Source of the DNA: Psychrobacter sp. UBA6766
GTDB lineage: Bacteria > Pseudomonadota > Gammaproteobacteria > Pseudomonadales > Moraxellaceae
Assembly: GCF_002453355.1 (NCBI RefSeq)
Contig: NZ_DKGQ01000025.1
Coordinates: 136,051 to 179,073, forward strand
Length of the DNA: 43,023 nucleotides
Direction: 5' to 3'
Part shown: positions 1-7,497 of the stretch, one piece after another
How the letters are laid out: each line of letters opens with the position of its first letter
Numbering within the stretch: the first letter of the stretch is position 1
Notes under the pieces: generated by a model
The model's input: the letters and a program-made list of their open reading frames with translations, nothing else
Databases searched by the model: none
What the model was told of the DNA's origin: nothing
Translations under genes and position numbers: made by a program

Positions 1-232
1 TTAAAAACTCGCTGTTTAAAAATTGGTTGTTCCAGAGTTGGTAGTTTTAAAAGCTGCCTATAGCGTAACAAGAATGGCTGGCATACTTGGTTATGAAGCG
101 TGCCAATTGCATAGTATTTGGTTATGGTGTGTATACCCTTTGCAAGGCAGCCGTTTATAAAGCCGTTAGAGATAAAATAAGAGATTTATAAAAAAGTTGG
201 AAAGGGCTGATATCAGTTTAATGAGTAAAAGA

Positions 233-682
233 TTAACGAACCAAGCGATTAAGGCCATCGGCAAAAGCTTTTTTATCACGGTCGCCGTACGGTCTTTGTC
301 CGCTCATTTCTTGCAATTCAAGCACGCCGGTACCGCGCATGGTATCCATAAAATCACGCATGTTAAGCTTTTGCTTGATATTATTTTTATCATAAACAAC
401 GCCGCGCGTGGTAAGCACCATACCGCCTTTATCCAAAATATCATTGGCCAACGGAATATCGCTCGTAATTGCTAAATCACCTGCTTGGATTTGCTCGACG
501 ATATAATCATCAGCTTTATCAAACCCCGATGGCACCACGGTCATAACGAGCAATGGTGATTTACGCAGTTTGATTGGCTGATTGGCGACAAATATCGCCA
601 TGGTTTGTGTACGCTCAGCGGTTTTGATAATCAAGTCTTTAGCTATCAATGGCACTGAATCTGCATCTACCCAAATCTGCAT
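233..682 (-). CDS. yaiI: YaiI/YqxD family protein (DUF188)
   Basis: Small cytosolic protein of 149 aa, the usual length for the DUF188 family, which has a PIN-like fold and no firmly established substrate. Seen in the sequence: the N-terminal WVDAD (residues 4-8), SDIPLAND (74-81), the TTRGVVY stretch (91-97) and the family signature MRDFMDTMRGTG (108-119). The residue after WVDAD is Ser where many members have Ala-Cys. The ATG overlaps the purK stop codon as TAATG, so translation is probably coupled to purK and the two genes share a transcript. Family assignment is confident; a nuclease role is only inferred from the fold. No terminator is visible between the stop and the window edge. Confidence 0.9.
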   Translation of the reverse strand: MQIWVDADSVPLIAKDLIIKTAERTQTMAIFVANQPIKLRKSPLLVMTVVPSGFDKADDYIVEQIQAGDLAITSDIPLANDILDKGGMVLTTRGVVYDKNNIKQKLNMRDFMDTMRGTGVLELQEMSGQRPYGDRDKKAFADGLNRLVR

Positions 683-2046
683 TATTTTTGAGCCTTGTCT
701 GTTTTTAATAATGCCTCTCTCAAAGCGTCTTTTGAGCTATCTTTCACACTGCTCTCAGTATCTTCTAAAGCACTATTACTATTAGGTTCGGTGCTGTTTG
801 TTTCCTCTAGTGTTTTTGCCTGATTCTCGGTAATAGTAGGCGCTAATTTCTTATCAAGGCCTACTTTATTAGGCAAGATAGCAACCAGCTTAGCGAGGGC
901 AGGCTCTAAATCCGCAACGTCATTTGGCATCAAGGTAATATGGGCAATCTTACGATCTTCGCGTTCGGCCTTGTGGTAACTATGATAATGAGCACCATCG
1001 ATACTTAATACCGCATTGATATCAGGATACTGACCTAAAACGTTGAGCATAATCGCCGGATGAACGTTGTCGGTATCGCCCAGTGGTAGATTCACCACTG
1101 CGCGAATATGATTCTCAAACTGACTGGTGATAGCACCTTCGATACTCCAATGTCCGGAGTTATGGACGCGTGGGGCGATTTCATTTGCTAACAGATAGTC
1201 GTTACCGCGAGCATCTTTACTGACAAACAGCTCAAGTGCCATGACACCGACATATCCTAAATGGTTCATCACTGTAGTAATCGCATTGGTTGCTTGCTGA
1301 AATAAATGGCTCGTACCAACCGCAGGCGCGCGGGTTTTGGCCAAAATACCATGATGATGATGGTTTTCGACCAAATCATAGCAGCGCACTTGACCGTTTT
1401 GTGCGCGAACAGCAATGATAGACACTTCACGGCTAAAGTTAATAAAGCCCTCGGCGATTAAGGGTGCGGGCGCGGATGTCAGTGAGCCTTTTCCACTAAC
1501 CGCATCTTTAAGATCTTGCCAAGCGGCTTTGATATCGTTTTCTTCCTTGATAACAAACTGACCTTTACCGTCATAACCACCGCGGCTGGTTTTGAGGACA
1601 ATCGGCAATCCTAACTCATCACAAGCCTGTGTTAATTCAGCTTCAGAATTGACCGCCATAAATGGCACGGTGGCGATATCAAGCTCATTAAACAACTGCT
1701 TTTCTTTTAAGCGGTCTTGGGCGATATCAAGGGCGATCGGCGGCGGGAACATGCCTTGTTTGTTGCCAGATTTTGATAAATTAGCCAATTGCTCGACAGT
1801 TGCTGTTGGCGTGTTTTCAAACTCCAAAGTAAACACGTCAGCTGCCGCGATAAATTCATCTAATTGCTCACTAGGAAAAACTTTCCCATACAAACTGGCT
1901 GGGCATTCGGCATTGTCTTCTAAAAACACACACTGATAACCGAGCGGCATAGCAGCTTCGGCAAGCATCATACCAAGCTGACCACCGCCTAAAATACCGA
2001 TGGTACGAATGGTTTGGGTAACAGGATAAGCGTTTGCGGTAGTCAT
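682..2046 (-). CDS. purK: N5-carboxyaminoimidazole ribonucleotide synthase, ATPase subunit (PurK), with acidic C-terminal extension
   Basis: ATP-grasp enzyme that carboxylates AIR with bicarbonate and ATP to N5-CAIR in de novo purine synthesis; PurE then mutates N5-CAIR to CAIR. Visible: the N-terminal dinucleotide-type GILGGGQLGMML (about 17-28), the ATP-grasp core with VLKTSRGGYDGKGQ (about 150-163), FINFSREVSII, and the C-terminal metal/ATP motif NEIAPRVHNSGHW. PurK proteins are usually about 355-390 aa; this one is 454. The excess is a Ser/Thr/Asn/Glu/Lys-rich tail from about residue 395, which looks unstructured. The gene lies downstream of purE and a terminator-like hairpin lies between them. 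The stop overlaps the yaiI start by one base. Confidence 0.96.
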   Translation of the reverse strand: MTTANAYPVTQTIRTIGILGGGQLGMMLAEAAMPLGYQCVFLEDNAECPASLYGKVFPSEQLDEFIAAADVFTLEFENTPTATVEQLANLSKSGNKQGMFPPPIALDIAQDRLKEKQLFNELDIATVPFMAVNSEAELTQACDELGLPIVLKTSRGGYDGKGQFVIKEENDIKAAWQDLKDAVSGKGSLTSAPAPLIAEGFINFSREVSIIAVRAQNGQVRCYDLVENHHHHGILAKTRAPAVGTSHLFQQATNAITTVMNHLGYVGVMALELFVSKDARGNDYLLANEIAPRVHNSGHWSIEGAITSQFENHIRAVVNLPLGDTDNVHPAIMLNVLGQYPDINAVLSIDGAHYHSYHKAEREDRKIAHITLMPNDVADLEPALAKLVAILPNKVGLDKKLAPTITENQAKTLEETNSTEPNSNSALEDTESSVKDSSKDALREALLKTDKAQK

Positions 2047-2135
2047 GTCAGGCTCTTTACATTTAAAATGAATAAGGGGTTTGGTGTATGAATCTCTAAG
2101 AACACGATATTAAAAGACGGCATTAAAAATAGGAA

Positions 2136-2156
2136 AAGGTGCACTGTATGCACCTT
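2136..2156 (-). terminator. Hairpin between purE and purK
   Basis: An 8-bp perfect stem (AAGGTGCA / TGCACCTT) with a 5-nt loop. On the minus strand it is followed by a T-rich run, so it resembles an intrinsic terminator about 120 nt after the purE stop and 90 nt before purK. It may attenuate rather than separate the two genes. Confidence 0.6.
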
Positions 2157-2274
2157 ATATTTAGTAGAACTCATTTGGATATAAATATCAAGTTTAGACC
2201 ATCAATAGCAAGATTATTTATGTTAGCGATGTTTGCTAGAAGTTAGCATCAATCTAGTTGGTTTTATGGATTTT

Positions 2275-2853
2275 TTATGGACTAACGATACCAGGCGTTG
2301 GACTCGCAAGAATGGTGTCGGTTTGCGATTGGCGTAAGATATCAAGCCTTGTGGCAATTGACTTATCATGCAGGGCTAGCACTTGAATGGCAAGGAGAGC
2401 AGCGTTATACGCGCCAGCAGTACCAATGGCTAAGGTACCTACGGCCACGCCTTTGGGCATTTGTACAATAGAAAGTAGACTATCCCAACCACTAAGCATC
2501 GATGATTTTACTGGAACCCCAAATACAGGCAATGGCGTTTGGCTGGCACACATACCAGGCAGGTGCGCTGCACCGCCAGCGCCAGCGATAATCACTTGTA
2601 AGCCGTTGCTTTTAGCGCTTTTAGCATAATCAAACAATCGATCAGGCGTACGATGCGCGGAAACCACTTCGCACTCAAAAGCGATATCAAAGTCTGCAAG
2701 CAACTGTGCCGCCGCACTCATGGTTGCCCAATCAGACTGAGAACCCATGATAATGCCAACTTTTGGCTGACCCGCAGGGGAGGTGATGGGACCGTTTTGG
2801 TCGATAGCAGCGTTTTGTTTGGCAGAGTTTTCAGTAGCGGATGTAATGCTCAT
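2275..2853 (-). CDS. purE: N5-carboxyaminoimidazole ribonucleotide mutase (PurE)
   Basis: Class I PurE, which converts N5-CAIR to CAIR in purine biosynthesis. Visible: GSQSDW (37-42), the conserved SAHRTP (65-70) with the catalytic His, and the AGGAAHLPGM loop (92-101). The 192 aa include a Ser/Ala/Asn-rich N-terminal extension of about 30 residues before the usual family start (VGIIMGSQSDW). The ATG at 2853 has a GAGG ribosome binding site 10 nt upstream, so the extension is probably real. It is followed on the same strand by purK, with a terminator-like hairpin between. Confidence 0.97.
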   Translation of the reverse strand: MSITSATENSAKQNAAIDQNGPITSPAGQPKVGIIMGSQSDWATMSAAAQLLADFDIAFECEVVSAHRTPDRLFDYAKSAKSNGLQVIIAGAGGAAHLPGMCASQTPLPVFGVPVKSSMLSGWDSLLSIVQMPKGVAVGTLAIGTAGAYNAALLAIQVLALHDKSIATRLDILRQSQTDTILASPTPGIVSP

Positions 2854-2972
2854 GCTTTGATATCCTCAAAAAGACCATCATACAAAAGTTTTGCTACTTT
2901 CGTAAAGCCAAGTTTACTGTTTCATACCAAAGCAAGCTAAATAACGCTATTTTTTAGATTTTTCCTTGCGTC

Positions 2973-3935
2973 TTAGTTTTTGTCTTCGTCTTCATCATGG
3001 CGATATTGCACAAAGTTACTGGCCTTCAATGGCAATGGCTGCGCGGTATCAAGTTGATAACAGGTCATATAACCGCTATCCACTGCTGCTGAATAATCGG
3101 TGCAAACCACCTGCGAGCTTAATGGTTCAGGATTGCCAGTGAGCCAATAATGACCAACAAATACAGGCTTATGAGTTTTAAGGGCAAATTCAATGTTTTC
3201 TGCCAAGGCATCATTTGGAATCTGTGCCAATCCTGACTTGGGCGCCCGAGCTATCTCGTGAATAGTGCGTTTATTCAACTCATCAAGCCACCATCTTACG
3301 CGAACTTGTGAGCGCTCCGCACCATCTTTATCAACCATGACCAAACCATCAGGTAATGCCGTTTCTACGCCTTTTAGTACGCGCTCAAGCGCTTCATAAG
3401 CGAGGCTGTGTTTTTGTAAAGTGGCAATCACCCCTTCAGGCGTTAAGCAGTTGTCAGCAGTTAACAAAGGCTTTAAGACCGCCATGCTATCGACATCCCA
3501 GCAAGCGTGTACAAAACAAGCGTCATTGGTCTCAAGCCAGAGTGGAATCTCATAAAAGCGCTGTAGCCAATATTGATGGGCGTCTGAGCCAAACGGTAAT
3601 TCGGCTAAAAACGCTTCGTGTTGACGTACGTGAACATCGCTATGCGAGCGTAGATAGCGCTCAGGTTGCTTTGGGTCAGGCATAGCAAAGGCCAAGGCAT
3701 TATATTCATGATTGCCCATCACCGCATCGGCAACGCCTGCATCTAGCATCGCAAAAACAATCTCAAGCGTAGCAACCTGCTGCGAACCCCGGTCAATCAA
3801 ATCGCCAATAAATAGCGCCCGATGACCTGACGGTGGTACAAAGTGGGTACCGTTATGCACATAGCCCAATTGTTTTAACAGCCCAACCAGCTTGTCTGCA
3901 TACCCGTGAATGTCACCAATAATATCTATAATCAT
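2973..3935 (-). CDS. Metallophosphoesterase (calcineurin-like, PrpE/ApaH-type)
   Basis: Cytosolic protein of 320 aa with the complete metallophosphoesterase signature: GDIHG (7-11), GDLIDRG (44-50) and GNHE (74-77), plus downstream His residues in GHYWLTG (about 264). Family members bind two divalent metals and hydrolyse phosphomono- or diesters; the N-terminal architecture resembles PrpE/diadenosine tetraphosphatase-like and serine/threonine phosphatases. It is longer than ApaH (about 280 aa) and not a clear orthologue, so I give no symbol. The ribosome binding site is weak. It lies upstream of purE on the same strand with a gap of about 120 nt; a functional link to purines is not shown by the sequence. 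Confidence 0.88.
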   Translation of the reverse strand: MIIDIIGDIHGYADKLVGLLKQLGYVHNGTHFVPPSGHRALFIGDLIDRGSQQVATLEIVFAMLDAGVADAVMGNHEYNALAFAMPDPKQPERYLRSHSDVHVRQHEAFLAELPFGSDAHQYWLQRFYEIPLWLETNDACFVHACWDVDSMAVLKPLLTADNCLTPEGVIATLQKHSLAYEALERVLKGVETALPDGLVMVDKDGAERSQVRVRWWLDELNKRTIHEIARAPKSGLAQIPNDALAENIEFALKTHKPVFVGHYWLTGNPEPLSSQVVCTDYSAAVDSGYMTCYQLDTAQPLPLKASNFVQYRHDEDEDKN

Positions 3936-4088
3936 AATTATTTATCAAATGTTAAATGGTTTGTTCAAAATGAAATTACTAACAATATAAAGCAACCTCG
4001 TTAACTGCAATGGCCGCTCAATTACTAAAACTACCGTTATAAACTAAGCTTGGACTTCAACTTTTTCAACTGAAATTTACCACTATTA

Positions 4089-4126
4089 CTAAAACCCAGG
4101 GGATAGTTTCTAAAACCCAGGCGATA
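4089..4126. repeat. 21-bp-period tandem duplication at the stop codon of the rhomboid gene
   Basis: Two 17-bp copies, 4089-4105 and 4110-4126, differ at one position and have a period of 21 bp. The copy at 4110-4126 contains the last codons and the TAG stop of the rhomboid gene; the other lies directly downstream, so the gene's 3' end is effectively written twice. Confidence 0.85.
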
Positions 4127-4718
4127 ATAATGCATTTAAAAAGTGTGGCAGTACTCGTGGTTCTAAAATAATGGTCGCAATCACCCCAAACGCGCCGCCC
4201 CACATATGTGCCATATGATTGATGTTAGAGCCGCCGCGTTTATCGGCGTAAATACTATAAGCGACATAGGCGACGGCAAATAGTATGGCTGGAATAGGAA
4301 TAATGGCAAATAGATAAATCTTTTCCCATGGCGCAAGCAAAATAAAAGCAAATAAAACAGCTGATACCCCGCCTGAAGCGCCAAGGCTTAAATAACTGGC
4401 GCTCTTTTTGTTCTTAAGGTAGCTTGGAACCATCGCGATTACGATGGCTAACATATAAAAAATCACGAAACCGTAACCGAATAAAAATGACTGATACAAG
4501 CCTTCGATAGCACGACCAAAAAAGTACAGGGTGAACATATTGAAGAGCAAATGCATGGCATCGGCATGGATAAAGCCATGCGTTACAAAGCGATCCCATT
4601 GGCCATTGTTCACGGCCGGCGGATAAAAGATCAGCCGATTAAACAAGGCCTTATTTTGCCACGCCAATAAACTGACAATAACGGTGATGAGGATAATAAG
4701 TGTCGTGTGGTTAAGCAA
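4110..4718 (-). CDS. Rhomboid family intramembrane serine protease
   Basis: Polytopic inner-membrane protein of 202 aa with about six hydrophobic segments. Rhomboids cleave substrate transmembrane helices. Visible: HADAMHLLFN (51-60, the family's H-x4-H-L-x-x-N pattern), the catalytic serine motif GASGG with Ser115, and NHMAHMWGGAFG, whose His171 aligns with the catalytic His (AHxxG pattern). It is a minimal six-helix form without an N-terminal cytosolic domain. The start is TTG at 4718, supported by AAGGA seven bases upstream. The last codons are tandemly repeated just beyond the stop. The natural substrate cannot be predicted. Confidence 0.93.
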   Translation of the reverse strand: MLNHTTLIILITVIVSLLAWQNKALFNRLIFYPPAVNNGQWDRFVTHGFIHADAMHLLFNMFTLYFFGRAIEGLYQSFLFGYGFVIFYMLAIVIAMVPSYLKNKKSASYLSLGASGGVSAVLFAFILLAPWEKIYLFAIIPIPAILFAVAYVAYSIYADKRGGSNINHMAHMWGGAFGVIATIILEPRVLPHFLNALLSPGF

Positions 4719-5240
4719 AGGACAATCCTTAGGCCGAGCCTGATAGATGGCAGTGGTAGAGCGTCGTGCTTAAAGCCCAAGTGTATTGGCTAGATAATAA
4801 CGAATAATAATTATATCACTTATTATCTATAACTAATATTTATGAATAAGTCCCTATAAATACTTACTACCTATTAATAATGCTAACGATTGGAGCGTGA
4901 CACGAACGTCGATACAGTATTAAGTCGATAACAATATTAATAAGGCAAAAGACTGATAAGTGACAAAAGTATGCTTTAATAATTGTTTATAGTGAATAAT
5001 ATAACAGGGTGTCTAAACCAATGAGTAATACTTCGTATACTGACCGTAATGATTAACGACAAAATGATAAGTAAAATTAAAAATACGTAATAGAAGGTTA
5101 TAAAGAACAAGCAATTTATATACCAACATAACCCATTAAGCGGTTAATTTCGTAGGTGTTCTAAAATTTGCTCATTAAAAAATAAACTGCCGTTATATAT
5201 CTTAAATCGTCGCCCACAGTCGCTCCAAAGGCCGTAACTT
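4719..5240. other. AT-rich intergenic region, divergent promoters expected
   Basis: About 520 bp between the rhomboid gene (minus) and the plus-strand membrane-protein gene. No convincing ORF, RNA gene or repeat was found. It is rich in A/T runs and presumably carries the two divergent promoters, but I could not fix a -35/-10 pair with confidence. Confidence 0.5.
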
Positions 5241-6965
5241 ATGAATATTATCGACCAATTAGAACAGATAGTGACCCCAGCCGTTTTAGGTAGTCTTGTT
5301 AATAGTGACCCTATTAATAACAACTGTGCCGATAGCGGTCATATTAGTGGCGTCTACGCTAATAGCGCAAGCTTCATTGAAAACAGCAGCGTTTCCTATG
5401 TCAGCTTATTAGAACAGGTTTATGCCATTCTTGCAGCGCGATTGGCGTTGCCGCAAGTTTACTCGCAACTACTGCGCGATGATTCGCTGATTGCGAATGA
5501 TAATATAGTAGAGGCGCCTTTATTTGAGCAGCTATGGGAAGCGCCAAACGCGCGTCAAACTATTATTCAAGAGCTTGCAGCAACCCATCATGTTGATGAG
5601 ATTACTACCATGAAGCTCATTATGAATGCCGCACCGCTTGCTTATCGTGAGCTTAAGGTAATGGCAAACGGACAGTTTTTACCCGCATTTTTACAAAGCG
5701 CGCAACCGTCATTGCGTCATTATTTGCCGATATGGGCAGCGCCTATCATTACTGCAACACAAAATGCTACCGCGACGCAAAACGCTACAGATGAATTGTT
5801 TGATTATCAAAACGCGGTAGTCAACGATGCGGAAATCGCCGTCGCGCCTGTCTCATTAAATAAGCATGACAGCGCTGAAGCAAGCGTGATAACTTCTACT
5901 GCAAATTTGGCAGCCAACCCTGTTAGCACCAGTTTTGATGATTCTCTTAGTGCAGCGACTATAGATACAAATGCCCTAGATACGGACGCTATCCATGTCA
6001 ACCCTTCTGAGCACTATTTAGCAGAAAACGCTAGCCTAAAGCGTGAGAAAGTACGAACCCGCAACCAACGCAATGATTTGCTGATACGGGTGTTTTTATT
6101 ATTGGCAGCCATTGCAGCGATTGGCCTGATATGGGCTTTATTAATTAAGCCTGATGACGCGCCGCCCGTGGAACCAGTAGTCACAGCTACCTCTGCCGCG
6201 CCGCCTACAGATGAGGCACCAACGCAGGTTTTGACTCCTGCCGAGCTTATCGTTGGTGTGGATGATAGTGGGAGCCTATATACTTGTAGCGCCTCTGTCG
6301 GCGATGCCGAGCTACAAAGCACGCTGCAACAGGCGCTCAATAGCAGTTTTGGTGAGCAGGCGAGTATGTGTCAATTTACGGTACAAGAGGGCGTTGCCAG
6401 AAATATTGCCAATATGCCCATTGGGGCGCTACCCAATATCTTGACATTACTAAGGGCTACACCATTCTCCCGTCTACAGTTGCAAAACGACCGCGTGACA
6501 GTAGCAGCGCCCGACACGCTGCAATTGCAGAGATTAACCACCGATATACGCACTCTATTACCAGCAATGATGGTCGACAGTACTGCGCCATTGCCGTTAC
6601 CTAACAATGGTGAGAATAGTATAGGAACAGATAATGGGGCGACGATGAATGACGCAAACAGTCAATTTACCAATGATGGTAGCGGCGCAAACGAACAGTA
6701 CGCTGCTAATAATGCCAACAGCAATAATGATTATCAAGCCGCTGACGATGATACGGGAGATAGCGTGACGCCTGCACCTGCGCGTAGTAGTAATTTTAAT
6801 AATCCGCCCAGATATAATGAACCTAGAGCCAACGAACCTGTTAATAACGTTCCTAGAAACAATGACCGTCCAGCATCAACAAGGCCACCAGGACCTTTTT
6901 CAGAATCAGAAGTAGATGATATGGCAAGCAGTGTGATTGTGGCAGAGCCTGCACAAGTAAGATAA
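5241..6965 (+). CDS. Single-pass inner-membrane protein, paralogue of the neighbouring OmpA-domain protein
   Basis: Protein of 574 aa, function unknown. Order of parts: an alpha-helical N-terminal domain (about 1-165) that aligns with the N-terminus of the next gene (shared pattern V(S/T)PAVLG, LLEQ(V/F)YAI(L/F)AARLA, AP LAY(R/H)E(L/I)K); a variable linker; one transmembrane helix (about 279-304); and a presumably periplasmic domain with a conserved cysteine pair, Cys349 and Cys377, 28 residues apart exactly as in the paralogue. The tail is Asn/Asp/Pro-rich and low in complexity. Unlike its neighbour it has no OmpA domain. The ATG follows an AAAGG site. A strong terminator follows. Parallel orientation and shared domains suggest a tandem duplication with later divergence. 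Confidence 0.85.
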   Translation: MNIIDQLEQIVTPAVLGSLVNSDPINNNCADSGHISGVYANSASFIENSSVSYVSLLEQVYAILAARLALPQVYSQLLRDDSLIANDNIVEAPLFEQLWEAPNARQTIIQELAATHHVDEITTMKLIMNAAPLAYRELKVMANGQFLPAFLQSAQPSLRHYLPIWAAPIITATQNATATQNATDELFDYQNAVVNDAEIAVAPVSLNKHDSAEASVITSTANLAANPVSTSFDDSLSAATIDTNALDTDAIHVNPSEHYLAENASLKREKVRTRNQRNDLLIRVFLLLAAIAAIGLIWALLIKPDDAPPVEPVVTATSAAPPTDEAPTQVLTPAELIVGVDDSGSLYTCSASVGDAELQSTLQQALNSSFGEQASMCQFTVQEGVARNIANMPIGALPNILTLLRATPFSRLQLQNDRVTVAAPDTLQLQRLTTDIRTLLPAMMVDSTAPLPLPNNGENSIGTDNGATMNDANSQFTNDGSGANEQYAANNANSNNDYQAADDDTGDSVTPAPARSSNFNNPPRYNEPRANEPVNNVPRNNDRPASTRPPGPFSESEVDDMASSVIVAEPAQVR

Positions 6966-7497
6966 GTGGCTAAGAAAATAAACCTCGTTATTATAAAAAC
7001 AATGATAAACAAAGAAAGCAAAAGGAGTGCAGTTTCATAATTGACTGCGCTCCTTTTTGTTAGTAGCAAAATGAAGATAACGAAAATAAAAAGGAGCTAT
7101 TTTAAATCTCCATTACAATTTTAAATCTTCATTACAAATGGCTACTTACACCATGAGGCGTCAGACTGTTAATTATACGAATGTTAGAGATTTGTACTCT
7201 ATACACCTTACCGTTACGAGTAACAAATGAAACATTACTTAACGTAGCAATTGCACAACAGCCTACTAATTGTGAACGCAGCTTTAATAATTCTATAATA
7301 ATAGAAGTTGAATATAGAGGACGCTGATATTTATTATATTGGTTTTCTATTATGATGACTTTTTATTAAATAATCAGTCAATAAGTTAAATATCGATTAC
7401 TAGTTGTTAAGTATTAGTGTTCTATTTTTTTATTTTTGAGAATTTATTTTATATCAAACAAACTATTCAAAATAATGATTAATTGAGGAATGAGATT
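6966..7497. other. Intergenic region between the two paralogues
   Basis: Holds the intrinsic terminator at 7021-7058 and then about 430 bp of very AT-rich sequence with no supported ORF. It presumably includes the promoter of the OmpA-domain gene; separate terminator and long spacer argue against a simple operon. Confidence 0.5.
7021..7058 (+). terminator. Intrinsic terminator after the first membrane-protein gene
   Basis: A 13-bp stem (AAAGGAGTGCAGT with ACTGCGCTCCTTT, one G-T pair), a 10-nt loop and a T run, 55 nt after the stop. Confidence 0.9.

Noticed and set aside
197..475. Plus-strand open frame opposite yaiI
   Set aside because: It is the antisense shadow of a well-supported gene; the DUF188 motifs on the minus strand decide the matter.
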